Source: a bacterium
GTDB taxonomy: Bacteria > Zhuqueibacterota > QNDG01 > JAFGCO01
Assembly: GCA_016932575.1 (NCBI GenBank)
Contig: JAFGCO010000055.1
Span: 186,001-250,000, forward strand
DNA length: 64,000 nucleotides
Direction of reading: 5' to 3'
A model generated the notes under the pieces. It made no database searches. It was given only the letters and a program-made list of their open reading frames with translations, and was not told where the DNA came from. Position 1 is the first letter of the stretch. Each line of letters opens with the position of its first letter. The position numbers were made by a program, and so were the translations under genes. Positions 9,238 through 19,653 of the stretch are shown in pieces.

Positions 9238-12200
9238 ATGACAGTTACAATTAAAAAGGCACTTGTTTTAGGTTTTTTCGGATGGCTTTTCATAGGGATA
9301 GTCCATGCAAACCATGAACTTCCCGAAATCCATCAAATAACCACCCATCCGCAGATGGATTTTCAACCGGCAGTATCTCCGGACGGCCGGTGGCTCGCCT
9401 TCGTATCTTCCCGTTCCGGTAATCTTGATATTTGGTTGAAACCTCTGCCCCGCGGGAGAGCAGTCCAGATCACGACCAACCGTTCGGAGGATTTACAGCC
9501 CGTATGGATGCCGGACAGTAAAATGCTCGTGTTTACGTCCAAGCGCCGCGATGCAATGGGTGATTTATGGCGGGTGAGAATCGACAGGAATTCAGGGAGG
9601 TCAAAGGGGAAACCGGAGCAGCTTACTAAGCATCTGGGTTGGGATCAGTCACCCTCTGTTTCCCCGGACGGCCGGTATATTGCTTATGTTTCTGATATGC
9701 ACGGTGGTTTGAAACTGCATATTATGAATCTCAAGTCACGAAAAATAAGGGTGCTGGCTATCGGGAGCGGTGCAGAACCGCGTTGGTCTCCTGACAACCG
9801 GTGGCTGGTTTTCACGGCGTTTCAAGCTACGGCATATGGAGATCTGATGCTGGCCGATATGGAACCTTTTTTTACCGGGGGAGATCCGGAATTTTATCAG
9901 CTCACATCCGGGAATACTCTTGATGCGCAGGCCTGCTGGTCTCAGGATGGCCATTGGATTGTATTCCAGCGCATTCAGGAAGACACAGACGGCGATGGGA
10001 AGCTTTCACCGGAAGATCACGGCAGTCTTTGGGAAAAAGAAGTGCGGGATAAGAAAGGTAGGATTTTATTACAGCGGCAGGAATTCCAGCTTACGACAAA
10101 GCTGTATCATGATCTGACACCATGTTGTCATGATTCAATGATTTATTTTACTTCCCACCGCGGGGGTGGTGAAGATATTTGGGCCATGCCAATGCACGGT
10201 TTAATCTCGCAAAGACTTTCCGTCGATGATCAGTATATGGCGGTCTTCAATCGTTTTGGCATGGTGGTTTCTCCACCGGCACTTCGCCAGGCACTGTTGG
10301 GATATCGCAGAGTTTTAACCCGGTTTCCTCAGGATTCACTCTGGTGTGCCCGTTCATGGATGCGGATCGGTGAATATCAGATTATTTTAGAAGAGTATGA
10401 GCAGGCAAAGGAATCGTTTCAAACCATTCGAAAACAGTATGCATCCTGGCAGGGAGAAGCGGCAGAAGCTGCAGTGAAAGAGGCATCCGTACCGACAGGT
10501 TCGATTTCGTCGCGTATTGCTTTATGCCAATTCGTTATCGACCGGTATCCCACCCAGAAATTCGCCATTAATGAAGCCCGGCTGCTTCAGGGAGATTTAT
10601 TTCAGGCAAGTAATGACATTGGCAGAAGCGTTGCTGCTTATAGTGCGGTCGTACAGTCGGGTATCCGCTATAGCAGTCTGATCGCCCAGGCTAAGCTCAG
10701 GATTGGGGATTTGTTTGAAACACAGGGCCAGTCAGAGACAGCAAGGCAGAGTTATCTGGCAGTATTGCGTGAATACGGACAAACACCCCTCTGGCGTCAG
10801 CGTGCCATTCAGCGCATCATGGCACAGGTGAGCGGATCTTTATCCGAGAGAATAGCCGCTTATAAAGAGATTCAATCGCAGGCTTCCGATCTGCCTTCTT
10901 TGGTGTCTGAGGCTCAATTGGCTATAGGCCAATGCCTCATGGATAATGATCAGTTCCTGGCAGCGATTCAGGAACTGGAGCAGGTGGATTTAATTGCTCC
11001 CCGGCTTCGATGGGCTCAGGCTAAATCGCGTCTGATGCAGGCCTTTGCTTATGATCGGCTCAATGATTTTTTAAAGTCCAGGCAGCTTTTGGTTACTGTG
11101 ATTGAAAATTACGCTGATGTTGAAGGTGGGCACTACCGTATTCAGGCCGAGCAGCAGTTATTTGATTTAACATTTAATGCAGCGGAACGGTCCAAATCTT
11201 TGGGAGATTTTCCCCTGGCTGCGGCGCGTTATGAAATGGCATTGCGCCAGCGCCCTGAAGATATTCGGGTACATCGCGGACTGGTGGAGTCCAATTATTA
11301 TTATCAGAAGCAGTATCAGAACGGCAAGCTTGATTCATTGATTCAGCAGCTTAAGCGGAAGATACAGGAAAATCCCGATCAGCCGGTTTTACAATATGGT
11401 TTGGGGCTGGCTCTCTCTTATGCGGGAGAGCGGGATCTGGATATGCTGGAGTCATCAAATACCCATTTACTTGCCTCTCTGGAAGATGATTATCGTTTGA
11501 TTTATCCTTATCGAACCCTCGGCTATAATTATGAGCTGATGGAACGGTTGGTTAGACTCGAACAGAGCCGCCGTCCCAATCTGATTCAGAGAGCCGGTAA
11601 AGTGATTTTCACACCGGTGCGATGGATGGTCCGGCTCTTTCAAAAAGAGAAAGACACTGGACCGGTGCAGTATTATGAAAAAGCCATTGAAGTGTTGACC
11701 ACGGCTATTGAGCTGAATGATGAAAGGGAAAATGTCCGTATGGAGGCGGAACTGGCACAAAATCTGGCCAATAATTTTTACAATCTGGGGGAGTATGGTT
11801 TTCCAAAAGCCTATCGATACTATCAGAAACGATTATCTTTGGATACGACTTTTCATCAATCTCTGGAAAAGGCGATTTTTTACAGCCGGGCCGGGCATTG
11901 CGCTCTGGGATTGGACAATTATTCTCAGGCGGAACACTATTTGAAAACCTCCATACGGCTTTATGAAAGTCTGGGACGGGAGTCGCTCATGGCTCAGGAC
12001 CAGGGCCGGTTGGCATATCTTTTTCAACGGTTTGGACATCATCAGGAAGCCATCACGCTTTATGAAGTTTTGGCTGATCGGGATTTTCGCCAGAGTAACC
12101 AGGAGGCATTGATTCGCGATTACCGTAATATTGCATATAATTATCACGAATTGTGGGAGCCTGAAGATGCTGTCCGGTATTCTGAAAAAGCAGAAGCTGT

Positions 12201-15200
12201 TTTAAAAACCCGAAATATTCCTATGGGGCCTCCGGAAAAGAGTTACCTGCGGTGGGAATTTTTCGGGTTTTCAGTACCAATATGGGGTCTGGAAGAAATC
12301 GGTGCCAGTTCTTCTGAGGGATTTACACTGGCGGAGGAAGCAGCGTTTGTTTTCTCCCTGATCAGCAGGAATGCAGAGCGTCTGAAAGATTTTTCAAAAG
12401 CAGTGCTGTATGAAGAAAAACGACTGGCAATATTTCAGAAACGCAGGGACAAGCTGGCCCAACGTATCAGCATGAATCGCATTGGTGTGCTGCTGATGAA
12501 ACAGGGCCGGTATGAGGACGCATGGGAAAAATTTAAAACGGCATATGATATGAGCCGCAAGGCTGATGATAATCGTGGGCGCTGGATCAATGCCATGAAT
12601 TTGGGCCAGGTAGTTATTGTTCAGCTTTCCCTGAGCGGGGTATCCGGGCATCGATCGGCCTGCCGCCAGTTGCTGCTGAAAGAAATTGATCGGCTGAAAG
12701 CTGACGGCCCGGTTGCAGAGAAACAGGGCATGACCAGCCTGTTGGGGATCCTTACCTTCTATGAAATAAAAGTGAAAGATGCTTTCACCGGATTGACTTC
12801 CATTGAGCAGACTGCCAAACAATTAAAGGTTCTGGCAGAAGCAGATCACTGTTTTAATGAAGCCCTGGGATATGCCCGGCAGCAAGGTTCCTGGCGGGAA
12901 CAGGCGATTCTTCTGAAGAGCAGGGCAACTGCAGCCATTCTTTCTGGAGACAGAATGTACGCGGCGAACCTGTTAAAACAAGCTGAGACCTTGCTGGAAA
13001 CAGGCGGTGGAACTTATTATTTATGGCGCGTGAGATATGCCTTGGCAGGATTAAGTGCCGGATTTTCTCAAATCCAGCGGGATTCTATGAATCTGAAGAA
13101 TCCCTTGTGGTATTATCAGTCGGCCATCGAAGGTCTTGAGTCGTTACCGGTCATTGAAGAGGACAGTGAACTGCGGATGGATGATCGCTCAGACCGGTGG
13201 TATGTGTACATTGATGCAGCTATTACCTATGCAGAAGCACATGATCTGGAAATGTCTTTTACCCTGGTGGAACGCGGTCGTGAGAAACGGGTGGCTGATA
13301 TATTGGCCAGGCGGCCACCAAATTTAAGGCGAGAGAGACATAAAAATCTTTGGCGCAACCTGCGGGATGTGCGTGCCCGGCTGGGGGAGGTGCGCAAGCA
13401 GATTCTGTCTGTAGAAATGGACAGCAAGCGTAAAGATGACCTGAAAATCCTGAAAGATAAAGCCGATTTGTTAAAAAGGGAGTATGAATCGTTTATGGCG
13501 GACATCCAGGCAGAAGATCCTGTACTGGCCTATTTGTCAGGGGCATCAGACATCGATGTGCCATCTCTGCAGTCCACACTGCGTGAGGGGCATGGTGCGC
13601 TTTCTTATATGATACATCCAGACAGACTCACGATTCATGCACTGGATCGGGATACTATTTTTATCCGCCATGTTCCCATTGAAGGTGATACGCTGAAGGC
13701 CTGTATTCAAAGCCTTCAGACTGCTGTCAGGCAGAATCGTGACGCAAGCGTTTTTATTGACAGCCTGTCTCAGTGGCTGCTGTTTTCCCTGGAAGACTGG
13801 CTGATGACACGGTCGCATCTGATTCTTATTCCAGACGATGTAATCTGGCAGGTGCCATTTGAGTTGTTGAGATTGAAAGACATGTATATTACAAAAAGGC
13901 AAACGATTTGTTATTCACCCAGTCTGATGGCGTATAAAATGGCCGGAGAACGAAGGAGGATCAACCAGTCACGTTTATTGCTCACAGGAGATTCATGGGA
14001 CATTCCGATAACAAGCGGCATTCCGCAGCAGACCGAGCTGCTGATTGGCTCGAAGGCAACGGAATCCATGTTCAAGGAGAATATTGTCAGTGCCGATTTG
14101 ATTCATATGGAGCGCTGGATGTTGCCGAACGAAAAAAGCCCTCTTACGGCTTCTATCATTCTCGCACCGGATTCCGAGAAAGACGGTTATTTGCATGCAC
14201 AGGAATTGTTCGAATGGGATATACCGGCATCCATGGTCAAATTGCCTGTTTCACGTATGGATCCTGCGTATCAAAGCTGGGAATTGTATTATTACGCATT
14301 TCTCTATGCCGGGACGCCGTCCATGATTTTCACGCGATGGTCCCCGACGACGGAAAGCAGGATCCGGTTTTTTCAAGCCTATTACTGCGAATTAGTCCAA
14401 TTATCATTCGCCGGCGCCCTGACTGCAACAATCGAAAATCTGATCAGTCAATCAGATGCATTGCCAATACGGGCATCTTATGGTTTAATGGGTTACGAAG
14501 GCATGGATGCTCAGGATCGACTGGTATTCGCACGCCAAAATCTGGTCAGTACTGTGATGGCGGGACGCCATTATATGCAAATGGATGAATATCAAGATGC
14601 CATCGGACGATTCGAGCAGGCTTTGGTTATGGCAGAATCCATGAAAGATTCCACAAGCATTCGAGGGATCATGCTTGAAATTATCCGTGCGGGCATGCAG
14701 GGAGAAATCTGGGAGAAGGCCATTGCCTATCAGAAGCGGATGATCGATTTGTTCGGGGCTTCGGAAAACATGCAAGTTGCCCAACAAAATCTGGTGACCT
14801 TTTATTATCGCAGCGGTCGTTTTCAAGAAGCAGCCGAAACAAAGGAGCACGCCCTGGAGCAAAATCGTACTTTAAAACAGTGGCATCAGGTTGCCCAGGG
14901 AGCGATGGAACTGGCTGTGATTTATGCTTCGGCACGGAATTATCAGGCATCAGTTCACTGGGCGGATGAAGCATATCAAACCTATCTTTTTTTGGATCAA
15001 GCTCAGGGCAAAGCCAGATCGTTAATCTGGAAAGGGCGTTCATTGCTCGATTCAGACCGATTTTTTGAAGCAAGGGCCGCCTTTGGGCTGGCTATAGAAA
15101 TCCTTGAAAAAGAACAGGACAGTGAGAGAGATTTTCAGACCTTTGAACTGGCCACAGCCTATCAGCTTCGTGGCATTTGTTTGGAGAATCTCAGTCTTTA

Positions 15201-17397
15201 TCAAGAAGCAATAGATGATCAGTACACCGCTTTGTCCCTTCTAAAATCCATGGAAAAACCTTTGCAGGTCGCCCAGGGTCAGCAATATCTGGCAAATGTG
15301 AGCTGGAAAATGGGAGCCTTTCGGCAAGCGTTGATGTTTCAGGAACAGGCATTAAAAGCATTCGAAACCCTTGGCCAGCGTAAACATATGGCCATGGCTT
15401 ACAGTACGCAAGGATTAATCCAGATGAGTCTCGGTGAAGTCACCCGGGCGAAGGTTTCTGAAGAAAAAGCTTACAAACTGGCCAATCGTATTCAAAGCCG
15501 GGAGGATGAGGCCACTATTTTAAAGAATATGGGACAAATTGCTATTCAGGAATACAATTTCGAAGAAGCGTTTCAATATTTTCGGCAGGCTATGGATATT
15601 GACAGCAGTCTGGGCTTGCGTCGCGGGCTGTCCTACGATTACAGGAATCAGGGTATGCTGCTCATTCAAATGCGGCAGTTCAATAGAGCCATTACAATGC
15701 TGCAGAAGGGCCTGAGCCTGGCACAATCCGTTCAGGATTTGCGAAACCAGATTCAGTGTTTTTATGGATTGGGATTGGCCCATTTGCGAACAGGGCAGTT
15801 TCATGAAGCCCTCGCTGCCGTAGACAGCGGTATGGTCCTGGCAAAACATCTGGTTGTACCGGCATTGTCGTGGCGACTCCGACGGCAGCGCGGACAGATT
15901 CATTGGGCACTAAAAAATCGAGATGAAGCGCTGACAGACTTTAAGGCTGCTGTTGAGATTGTGGAACGAATGAGGGCAGAATTAAAAATTGAAGCATTTA
16001 AACAGGGATTTTTCGACAGCAAGATGGATTTATATCAGGACATTATTCAGCTGTTGCTGGAAATGCGGGAACGGGCATTGGCATTTCATTATGTGGAGCG
16101 GGCCAAATCCCGGGATTTCATTGATATGCTGGCAAATCAACAAGTGGTTGTTCCGGAAACCCAGAAAATTTTCCTTGATAGAGAAAAGATACTAAAAACA
16201 AGAATACAGGAAGCACAAAATCAAATCGCTCAGCACCGGGATGCTTTGGTTTGGGAGGAAAGAGGATTGTGGGAGGATTCTCTCCGGGTATTGCATGCGG
16301 CCTATAGCGCATTGGTTGTTTCGATTCAGGCCACAAATCCGGAATTGGCGTCGTTAATTAGTGTGGATCCATGGACAGCCGACCTTGTGCAGGCGCATTT
16401 ACCACAGAATGTGGCGATTATCGAATATTATTGGGGAGCCCGATCTGGTTATTGCTGGGTTGTTACTCCAGATGAAATCAAACTGGCTTTCATCAATGTC
16501 TCTCAGGAAGAGCTTGGTCAGACAATCAAATCACTTCGTGAAAAGCTGGTTTCACATCTATCTGTGGATCAGGAAAGCCGATTGTTGTTTGACTGGCTTA
16601 TTTCCCCAGTGGATGGATTTCTGGAAGGCATATCGCATATAATTATCGTTCCGCACGGTATTCTGCATTATCTGCCCTTTTCAGTATTGCAGGATGAGAG
16701 GGGTTTTATCGTGGATCGGTTTACCCTGTCTCTGGCTCCGAGCAGCACAGTGCTTGGGTATTGTTTGAATAAAGGCGGGCCTACCCCAAATAATCCTGCG
16801 CAGGTGGCGGTCACTGCCTTTGGTAATCCGGATCTGGCAGACCCTTTGCTTGATCTCCCCTATGCTGAGAAAGAGATTGTTGCTCTCGAGTGGGCATTTC
16901 CGGAGGTGACCGCATACTCACGGCTGGAAGCGAACGAAGCCAATGTCAAAAATCACGTAAATAAGGCGGATATTCTGCATTTTGCCTGTCATGCAACTTA
17001 TGAGCCGGAAGCCCCGCTGTTTTCTTCTTTGCTGCTCAGCCCGGCTTCCCAGGAAGACGGCCGGTTGGAAACCCAGGAGATTTTCGGGCTTGATTTGAAC
17101 TGTCATCTTATTACGCTCAGTGCCTGCGAAACCGGTTTGGGCAGGATTACCCAGGGAGATGAAATTATAGGCCTTGCCAGGAGTTTTATTTATGCGGGGA
17201 CGCCTTCTATTCTGACCAGTTTATGGAAAGTCGACGACCTGGCAACCGCTGTAATGATGAAACGATTTTACCGGTATCTTGCTGCCGGGAACTCCAGATC
17301 AGAATCGCTGAGACAGGCTCAGCTTATTGTTCGAGAATTGGTAAATCCGCATCCGTCTGCGTGGGCAGCTTTTTATATTACAGGGGATTATCGGTAG
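9238..17397 (+). CDS. Giant exported PD40-TPR-CHAT*-TPR-CHAT protein (putative cysteine peptidase)
   Basis: 2719 residues. A signal peptide (about 1-25, ending near V-H-A-N) sends it across the inner membrane. Residues ~40-320 are a TolB/PD40-like propeller with repeated S-P-D-G-R-W signatures starting near 42, 86, 137, 179, 228 and 291, including an EF-hand-like loop D249-T-D251-G-D253-G ending at E259/D260. Residues ~330-1400 are TPR-type helical repeats. Residues ~1430-1750 form a CHAT-like domain lacking both catalytic residues (W1627 and S1672 occupy the His and Cys positions). A second TPR array follows (~1757-2330), then a C-terminal CHAT domain (~2400-2719) with H2585 in H-F-A-C-H-A and C2630 in L-S-A-C-E-T-G. 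CHAT domains are caspase/separase-related peptidases, often controlled by TPR units. The TPR-CHAT unit seems duplicated, with one copy degenerate. Substrate and trigger are unknown; the downstream gene encodes an exported M3 peptidase. Confidence 0.9.
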   Translation: MTVTIKKALVLGFFGWLFIGIVHANHELPEIHQITTHPQMDFQPAVSPDGRWLAFVSSRSGNLDIWLKPLPRGRAVQITTNRSEDLQPVWMPDSKMLVFTSKRRDAMGDLWRVRIDRNSGRSKGKPEQLTKHLGWDQSPSVSPDGRYIAYVSDMHGGLKLHIMNLKSRKIRVLAIGSGAEPRWSPDNRWLVFTAFQATAYGDLMLADMEPFFTGGDPEFYQLTSGNTLDAQACWSQDGHWIVFQRIQEDTDGDGKLSPEDHGSLWEKEVRDKKGRILLQRQEFQLTTKLYHDLTPCCHDSMIYFTSHRGGGEDIWAMPMHGLISQRLSVDDQYMAVFNRFGMVVSPPALRQALLGYRRVLTRFPQDSLWCARSWMRIGEYQIILEEYEQAKESFQTIRKQYASWQGEAAEAAVKEASVPTGSISSRIALCQFVIDRYPTQKFAINEARLLQGDLFQASNDIGRSVAAYSAVVQSGIRYSSLIAQAKLRIGDLFETQGQSETARQSYLAVLREYGQTPLWRQRAIQRIMAQVSGSLSERIAAYKEIQSQASDLPSLVSEAQLAIGQCLMDNDQFLAAIQELEQVDLIAPRLRWAQAKSRLMQAFAYDRLNDFLKSRQLLVTVIENYADVEGGHYRIQAEQQLFDLTFNAAERSKSLGDFPLAAARYEMALRQRPEDIRVHRGLVESNYYYQKQYQNGKLDSLIQQLKRKIQENPDQPVLQYGLGLALSYAGERDLDMLESSNTHLLASLEDDYRLIYPYRTLGYNYELMERLVRLEQSRRPNLIQRAGKVIFTPVRWMVRLFQKEKDTGPVQYYEKAIEVLTTAIELNDERENVRMEAELAQNLANNFYNLGEYGFPKAYRYYQKRLSLDTTFHQSLEKAIFYSRAGHCALGLDNYSQAEHYLKTSIRLYESLGRESLMAQDQGRLAYLFQRFGHHQEAITLYEVLADRDFRQSNQEALIRDYRNIAYNYHELWEPEDAVRYSEKAEAVLKTRNIPMGPPEKSYLRWEFFGFSVPIWGLEEIGASSSEGFTLAEEAAFVFSLISRNAERLKDFSKAVLYEEKRLAIFQKRRDKLAQRISMNRIGVLLMKQGRYEDAWEKFKTAYDMSRKADDNRGRWINAMNLGQVVIVQLSLSGVSGHRSACRQLLLKEIDRLKADGPVAEKQGMTSLLGILTFYEIKVKDAFTGLTSIEQTAKQLKVLAEADHCFNEALGYARQQGSWREQAILLKSRATAAILSGDRMYAANLLKQAETLLETGGGTYYLWRVRYALAGLSAGFSQIQRDSMNLKNPLWYYQSAIEGLESLPVIEEDSELRMDDRSDRWYVYIDAAITYAEAHDLEMSFTLVERGREKRVADILARRPPNLRRERHKNLWRNLRDVRARLGEVRKQILSVEMDSKRKDDLKILKDKADLLKREYESFMADIQAEDPVLAYLSGASDIDVPSLQSTLREGHGALSYMIHPDRLTIHALDRDTIFIRHVPIEGDTLKACIQSLQTAVRQNRDASVFIDSLSQWLLFSLEDWLMTRSHLILIPDDVIWQVPFELLRLKDMYITKRQTICYSPSLMAYKMAGERRRINQSRLLLTGDSWDIPITSGIPQQTELLIGSKATESMFKENIVSADLIHMERWMLPNEKSPLTASIILAPDSEKDGYLHAQELFEWDIPASMVKLPVSRMDPAYQSWELYYYAFLYAGTPSMIFTRWSPTTESRIRFFQAYYCELVQLSFAGALTATIENLISQSDALPIRASYGLMGYEGMDAQDRLVFARQNLVSTVMAGRHYMQMDEYQDAIGRFEQALVMAESMKDSTSIRGIMLEIIRAGMQGEIWEKAIAYQKRMIDLFGASENMQVAQQNLVTFYYRSGRFQEAAETKEHALEQNRTLKQWHQVAQGAMELAVIYASARNYQASVHWADEAYQTYLFLDQAQGKARSLIWKGRSLLDSDRFFEARAAFGLAIEILEKEQDSERDFQTFELATAYQLRGICLENLSLYQEAIDDQYTALSLLKSMEKPLQVAQGQQYLANVSWKMGAFRQALMFQEQALKAFETLGQRKHMAMAYSTQGLIQMSLGEVTRAKVSEEKAYKLANRIQSREDEATILKNMGQIAIQEYNFEEAFQYFRQAMDIDSSLGLRRGLSYDYRNQGMLLIQMRQFNRAITMLQKGLSLAQSVQDLRNQIQCFYGLGLAHLRTGQFHEALAAVDSGMVLAKHLVVPALSWRLRRQRGQIHWALKNRDEALTDFKAAVEIVERMRAELKIEAFKQGFFDSKMDLYQDIIQLLLEMRERALAFHYVERAKSRDFIDMLANQQVVVPETQKIFLDREKILKTRIQEAQNQIAQHRDALVWEERGLWEDSLRVLHAAYSALVVSIQATNPELASLISVDPWTADLVQAHLPQNVAIIEYYWGARSGYCWVVTPDEIKLAFINVSQEELGQTIKSLREKLVSHLSVDQESRLLFDWLISPVDGFLEGISHIIIVPHGILHYLPFSVLQDERGFIVDRFTLSLAPSSTVLGYCLNKGGPTPNNPAQVAVTAFGNPDLADPLLDLPYAEKEIVALEWAFPEVTAYSRLEANEANVKNHVNKADILHFACHATYEPEAPLFSSLLLSPASQEDGRLETQEIFGLDLNCHLITLSACETGLGRITQGDEIIGLARSFIYAGTPSILTSLWKVDDLATAVMMKRFYRYLAAGNSRSESLRQAQLIVRELVNPHPSAWAAFYITGDYR

Positions 17398-17549
17398 GAG
17401 AACCTGATAAAATCCATGAAAAGCAAATACAGAAGAATCATTATTGATATTAAAACGACGGAGATTTTTTAATAATATCCAGGGAAACCAAATGATTCAT
17501 TATTTCGTATAAGTAGGATGTATGTTAATTATAACTTTGGAGGAATCCA

Positions 17550-19631
17550 ATGAATCATCCATCTTATCGGTTTGTTATTAAAGCCATCGCTGTTTTAGGG
17601 ATTATTGTACCTTGTTTCATGACTGCCAAAACTATGGAGAATCCAGTGTTTACTGAATTTAATAAACCCATTGCATTTGATCAGTTTACAGCAGATGCCG
17701 TGAATGGTGCCAAGGATCAGGCTGTCGTTAAAATGAAGACCGGCCTGGAATCGATCTATGCAATTCCGCAGCAGGAGAGAACATTCGACAATACGCTTAA
17801 AGCATTAGACAGCTTATACGATGAATTCAATACAGTCTGGAGCTCAGTCTATCTGATGGCCTATACACATCCGGATGATGCATTGCGTAATGCCTGTAAT
17901 GAAGCGAATGTTGTGTTTGAAAAATTCAGCAATGCCTTGGCCATGGATGAAGACCTATACAATGCCGTGAAAGCCTATTCTGAAACAAAAGAAGCAAAAT
18001 TTCTTTCCGGTTATAAAAAGAAATTTTTGGATGAAACGATGCGGGATTTTCGAAGAAACGGATTCGGACTTCCCAAGGCAAAGCGGGATACACTGAAAAT
18101 TCTGAAAGATAAAATTACAGAAATTTCCAACACATTTTCAAAGAATATTCGGGAATATGAAGATTCCCTTATTGTAGGGGAAGAGGATGTTCAGGGACTG
18201 CCGGAAGATTACAAAAAGGCGCGTGTGCGTCAGGACGGTACTTATGAAATCGATCTAACGTATCCTTCCTATATTCCTTTTATGGAATACTCAGAATCCG
18301 ATTCGGCCCGTAACGCCTTGTATTTGAAGTTTACAAACCGTGCCAAAGATACCAATCTGAACGTGCTGGACAATCTTCTCAACCATCGTCAGAAAATGAT
18401 AGATGTCCTGGGCTATAAGACATATGCGGATTACCGGCTGGAGACCCGCATGGCAAAAGAGTCTGAAACCGTTTGGGATTTCGAAAACCAGTTGCGAAAC
18501 AAGGTTATGGAAAAGGCAAAGATCGATTATAAAGAACTGCTGCAAGCCAAACGGGAATTTACCGGTGACCCGAGTGCGGATAAGATTTATTCATGGGAAA
18601 AATCCTTCTATAATACATTGCTTCTCCGCACCAAATATAATCTGGATCCGGAAGAAGTAAAACAGTATCTGGAACTGGATCGTGTGCTGGAAGGACTTTT
18701 TACTGTGACCCAGACCCTGTTTGATGTAACCTATCAGGAAGTCGAAGATGCCCCTGTATGGCATGAAGAAGTGCGGATGTTTGATGTTTATCAGGACGGA
18801 AAAATGATCGGCCGGTTTTATATGGATATGTTTCCCAGAAAGAATAAATTTTCTCATGCTGCCTGCTTTGGTCTCGTGAAAGGACGTCAAACCGAAAAAG
18901 GGTATCAGTTGCCTTCTGCAGCTATGGTATGCAATTTTACCAAACCCATGGATGAGAAGCCATCGCTTTTAAGTCATGATGAAACCGTGACATTTTTTCA
19001 TGAGTTCGGGCACTTGCTTCACAATATTCTCACGCGTTCTCCTTTGAGCAGCTATGCCGGAACGAATGTTGAGCGTGATTTTGTTGAAGTGCCTTCCCAA
19101 CTTTTGGAAAACTGGGCCTGGGATTATAGCTCTCTGAAACGCTTTGCCAGGCATTATGAAACTGGTGAAGTGCTTCCCAGGACACTGTTTGATCGAATGA
19201 TTGCTGCCAAGAATGTCAATTCCGGCAATAATACACTGCAGCAAATATACTACGGTATGCTGGACATGACATTTCATGATAAATATAATCCCAACGGTCC
19301 GGTATCTACAACACAGGTTGTCAAGGATTTACAAAATGAGGTAACGCTGTTTCCTTATGTAGACGGATCTCATTTTCATGCGAGTTTCGATCATCTGACC
19401 AATTATGCGGCCGGATATTATGGCTATCTGTGGGCGCTTGTATACGCTCAGGACATGTTCTCTGTTTTTGAGGAACAGGGGATTCTGGATAAAACCACCG
19501 GAAAGCAGCTGAGAGATAAAGTCTTTGCCAAAGGAGGTACGGAAGATCCTAAGATTCTGGTGAAAGATTTTCTGGGCCGCGAATCCAATCAGAAAGCATT
19601 TCTGAAATCACTGGGTTTAAAGACCGATTAA
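17550..19631 (+). CDS. Exported M3-family zinc oligopeptidase
   Basis: A 693-residue metallopeptidase of the thimet oligopeptidase/Dcp/oligoendopeptidase group, which trims short peptides inside a closed channel. The zinc site H484-E485-F-G-H488 is followed 25 residues later by E513 in D-F-V-E-V-P-S-Q, the usual third ligand. The substrate-binding tyrosine/glycine-rich segment near the C-terminus (H-F-H-A-S-F-D-H and A-A-G-Y-Y-G-Y-L-W) is present, so the enzyme should be active. Most M3 enzymes are cytosolic, but this one starts with a hydrophobic segment (I-K-A-I-A-V-L-G-I-I-V-P) that looks like a signal peptide, pointing to a periplasmic or outer location. The start is fixed by a strong GGAGG a few bases upstream of ATG 17550. 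It follows the CHAT giant by 152 bases and is followed by a clear terminator. Confidence 0.92.
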   Translation: MNHPSYRFVIKAIAVLGIIVPCFMTAKTMENPVFTEFNKPIAFDQFTADAVNGAKDQAVVKMKTGLESIYAIPQQERTFDNTLKALDSLYDEFNTVWSSVYLMAYTHPDDALRNACNEANVVFEKFSNALAMDEDLYNAVKAYSETKEAKFLSGYKKKFLDETMRDFRRNGFGLPKAKRDTLKILKDKITEISNTFSKNIREYEDSLIVGEEDVQGLPEDYKKARVRQDGTYEIDLTYPSYIPFMEYSESDSARNALYLKFTNRAKDTNLNVLDNLLNHRQKMIDVLGYKTYADYRLETRMAKESETVWDFENQLRNKVMEKAKIDYKELLQAKREFTGDPSADKIYSWEKSFYNTLLLRTKYNLDPEEVKQYLELDRVLEGLFTVTQTLFDVTYQEVEDAPVWHEEVRMFDVYQDGKMIGRFYMDMFPRKNKFSHAACFGLVKGRQTEKGYQLPSAAMVCNFTKPMDEKPSLLSHDETVTFFHEFGHLLHNILTRSPLSSYAGTNVERDFVEVPSQLLENWAWDYSSLKRFARHYETGEVLPRTLFDRMIAAKNVNSGNNTLQQIYYGMLDMTFHDKYNPNGPVSTTQVVKDLQNEVTLFPYVDGSHFHASFDHLTNYAAGYYGYLWALVYAQDMFSVFEEQGILDKTTGKQLRDKVFAKGGTEDPKILVKDFLGRESNQKAFLKSLGLKTD

Positions 19632-19653
19632 TGATGTTATACATGGGCATATC

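Noticed and set aside
13995-14588. Plus-strand 197-codon frame inside the CHAT giant
   Set aside because: It overlaps the first CHAT domain in another frame, while the main frame stays open and keeps CHAT-like motifs. No frameshift is needed to explain the degenerate domain.
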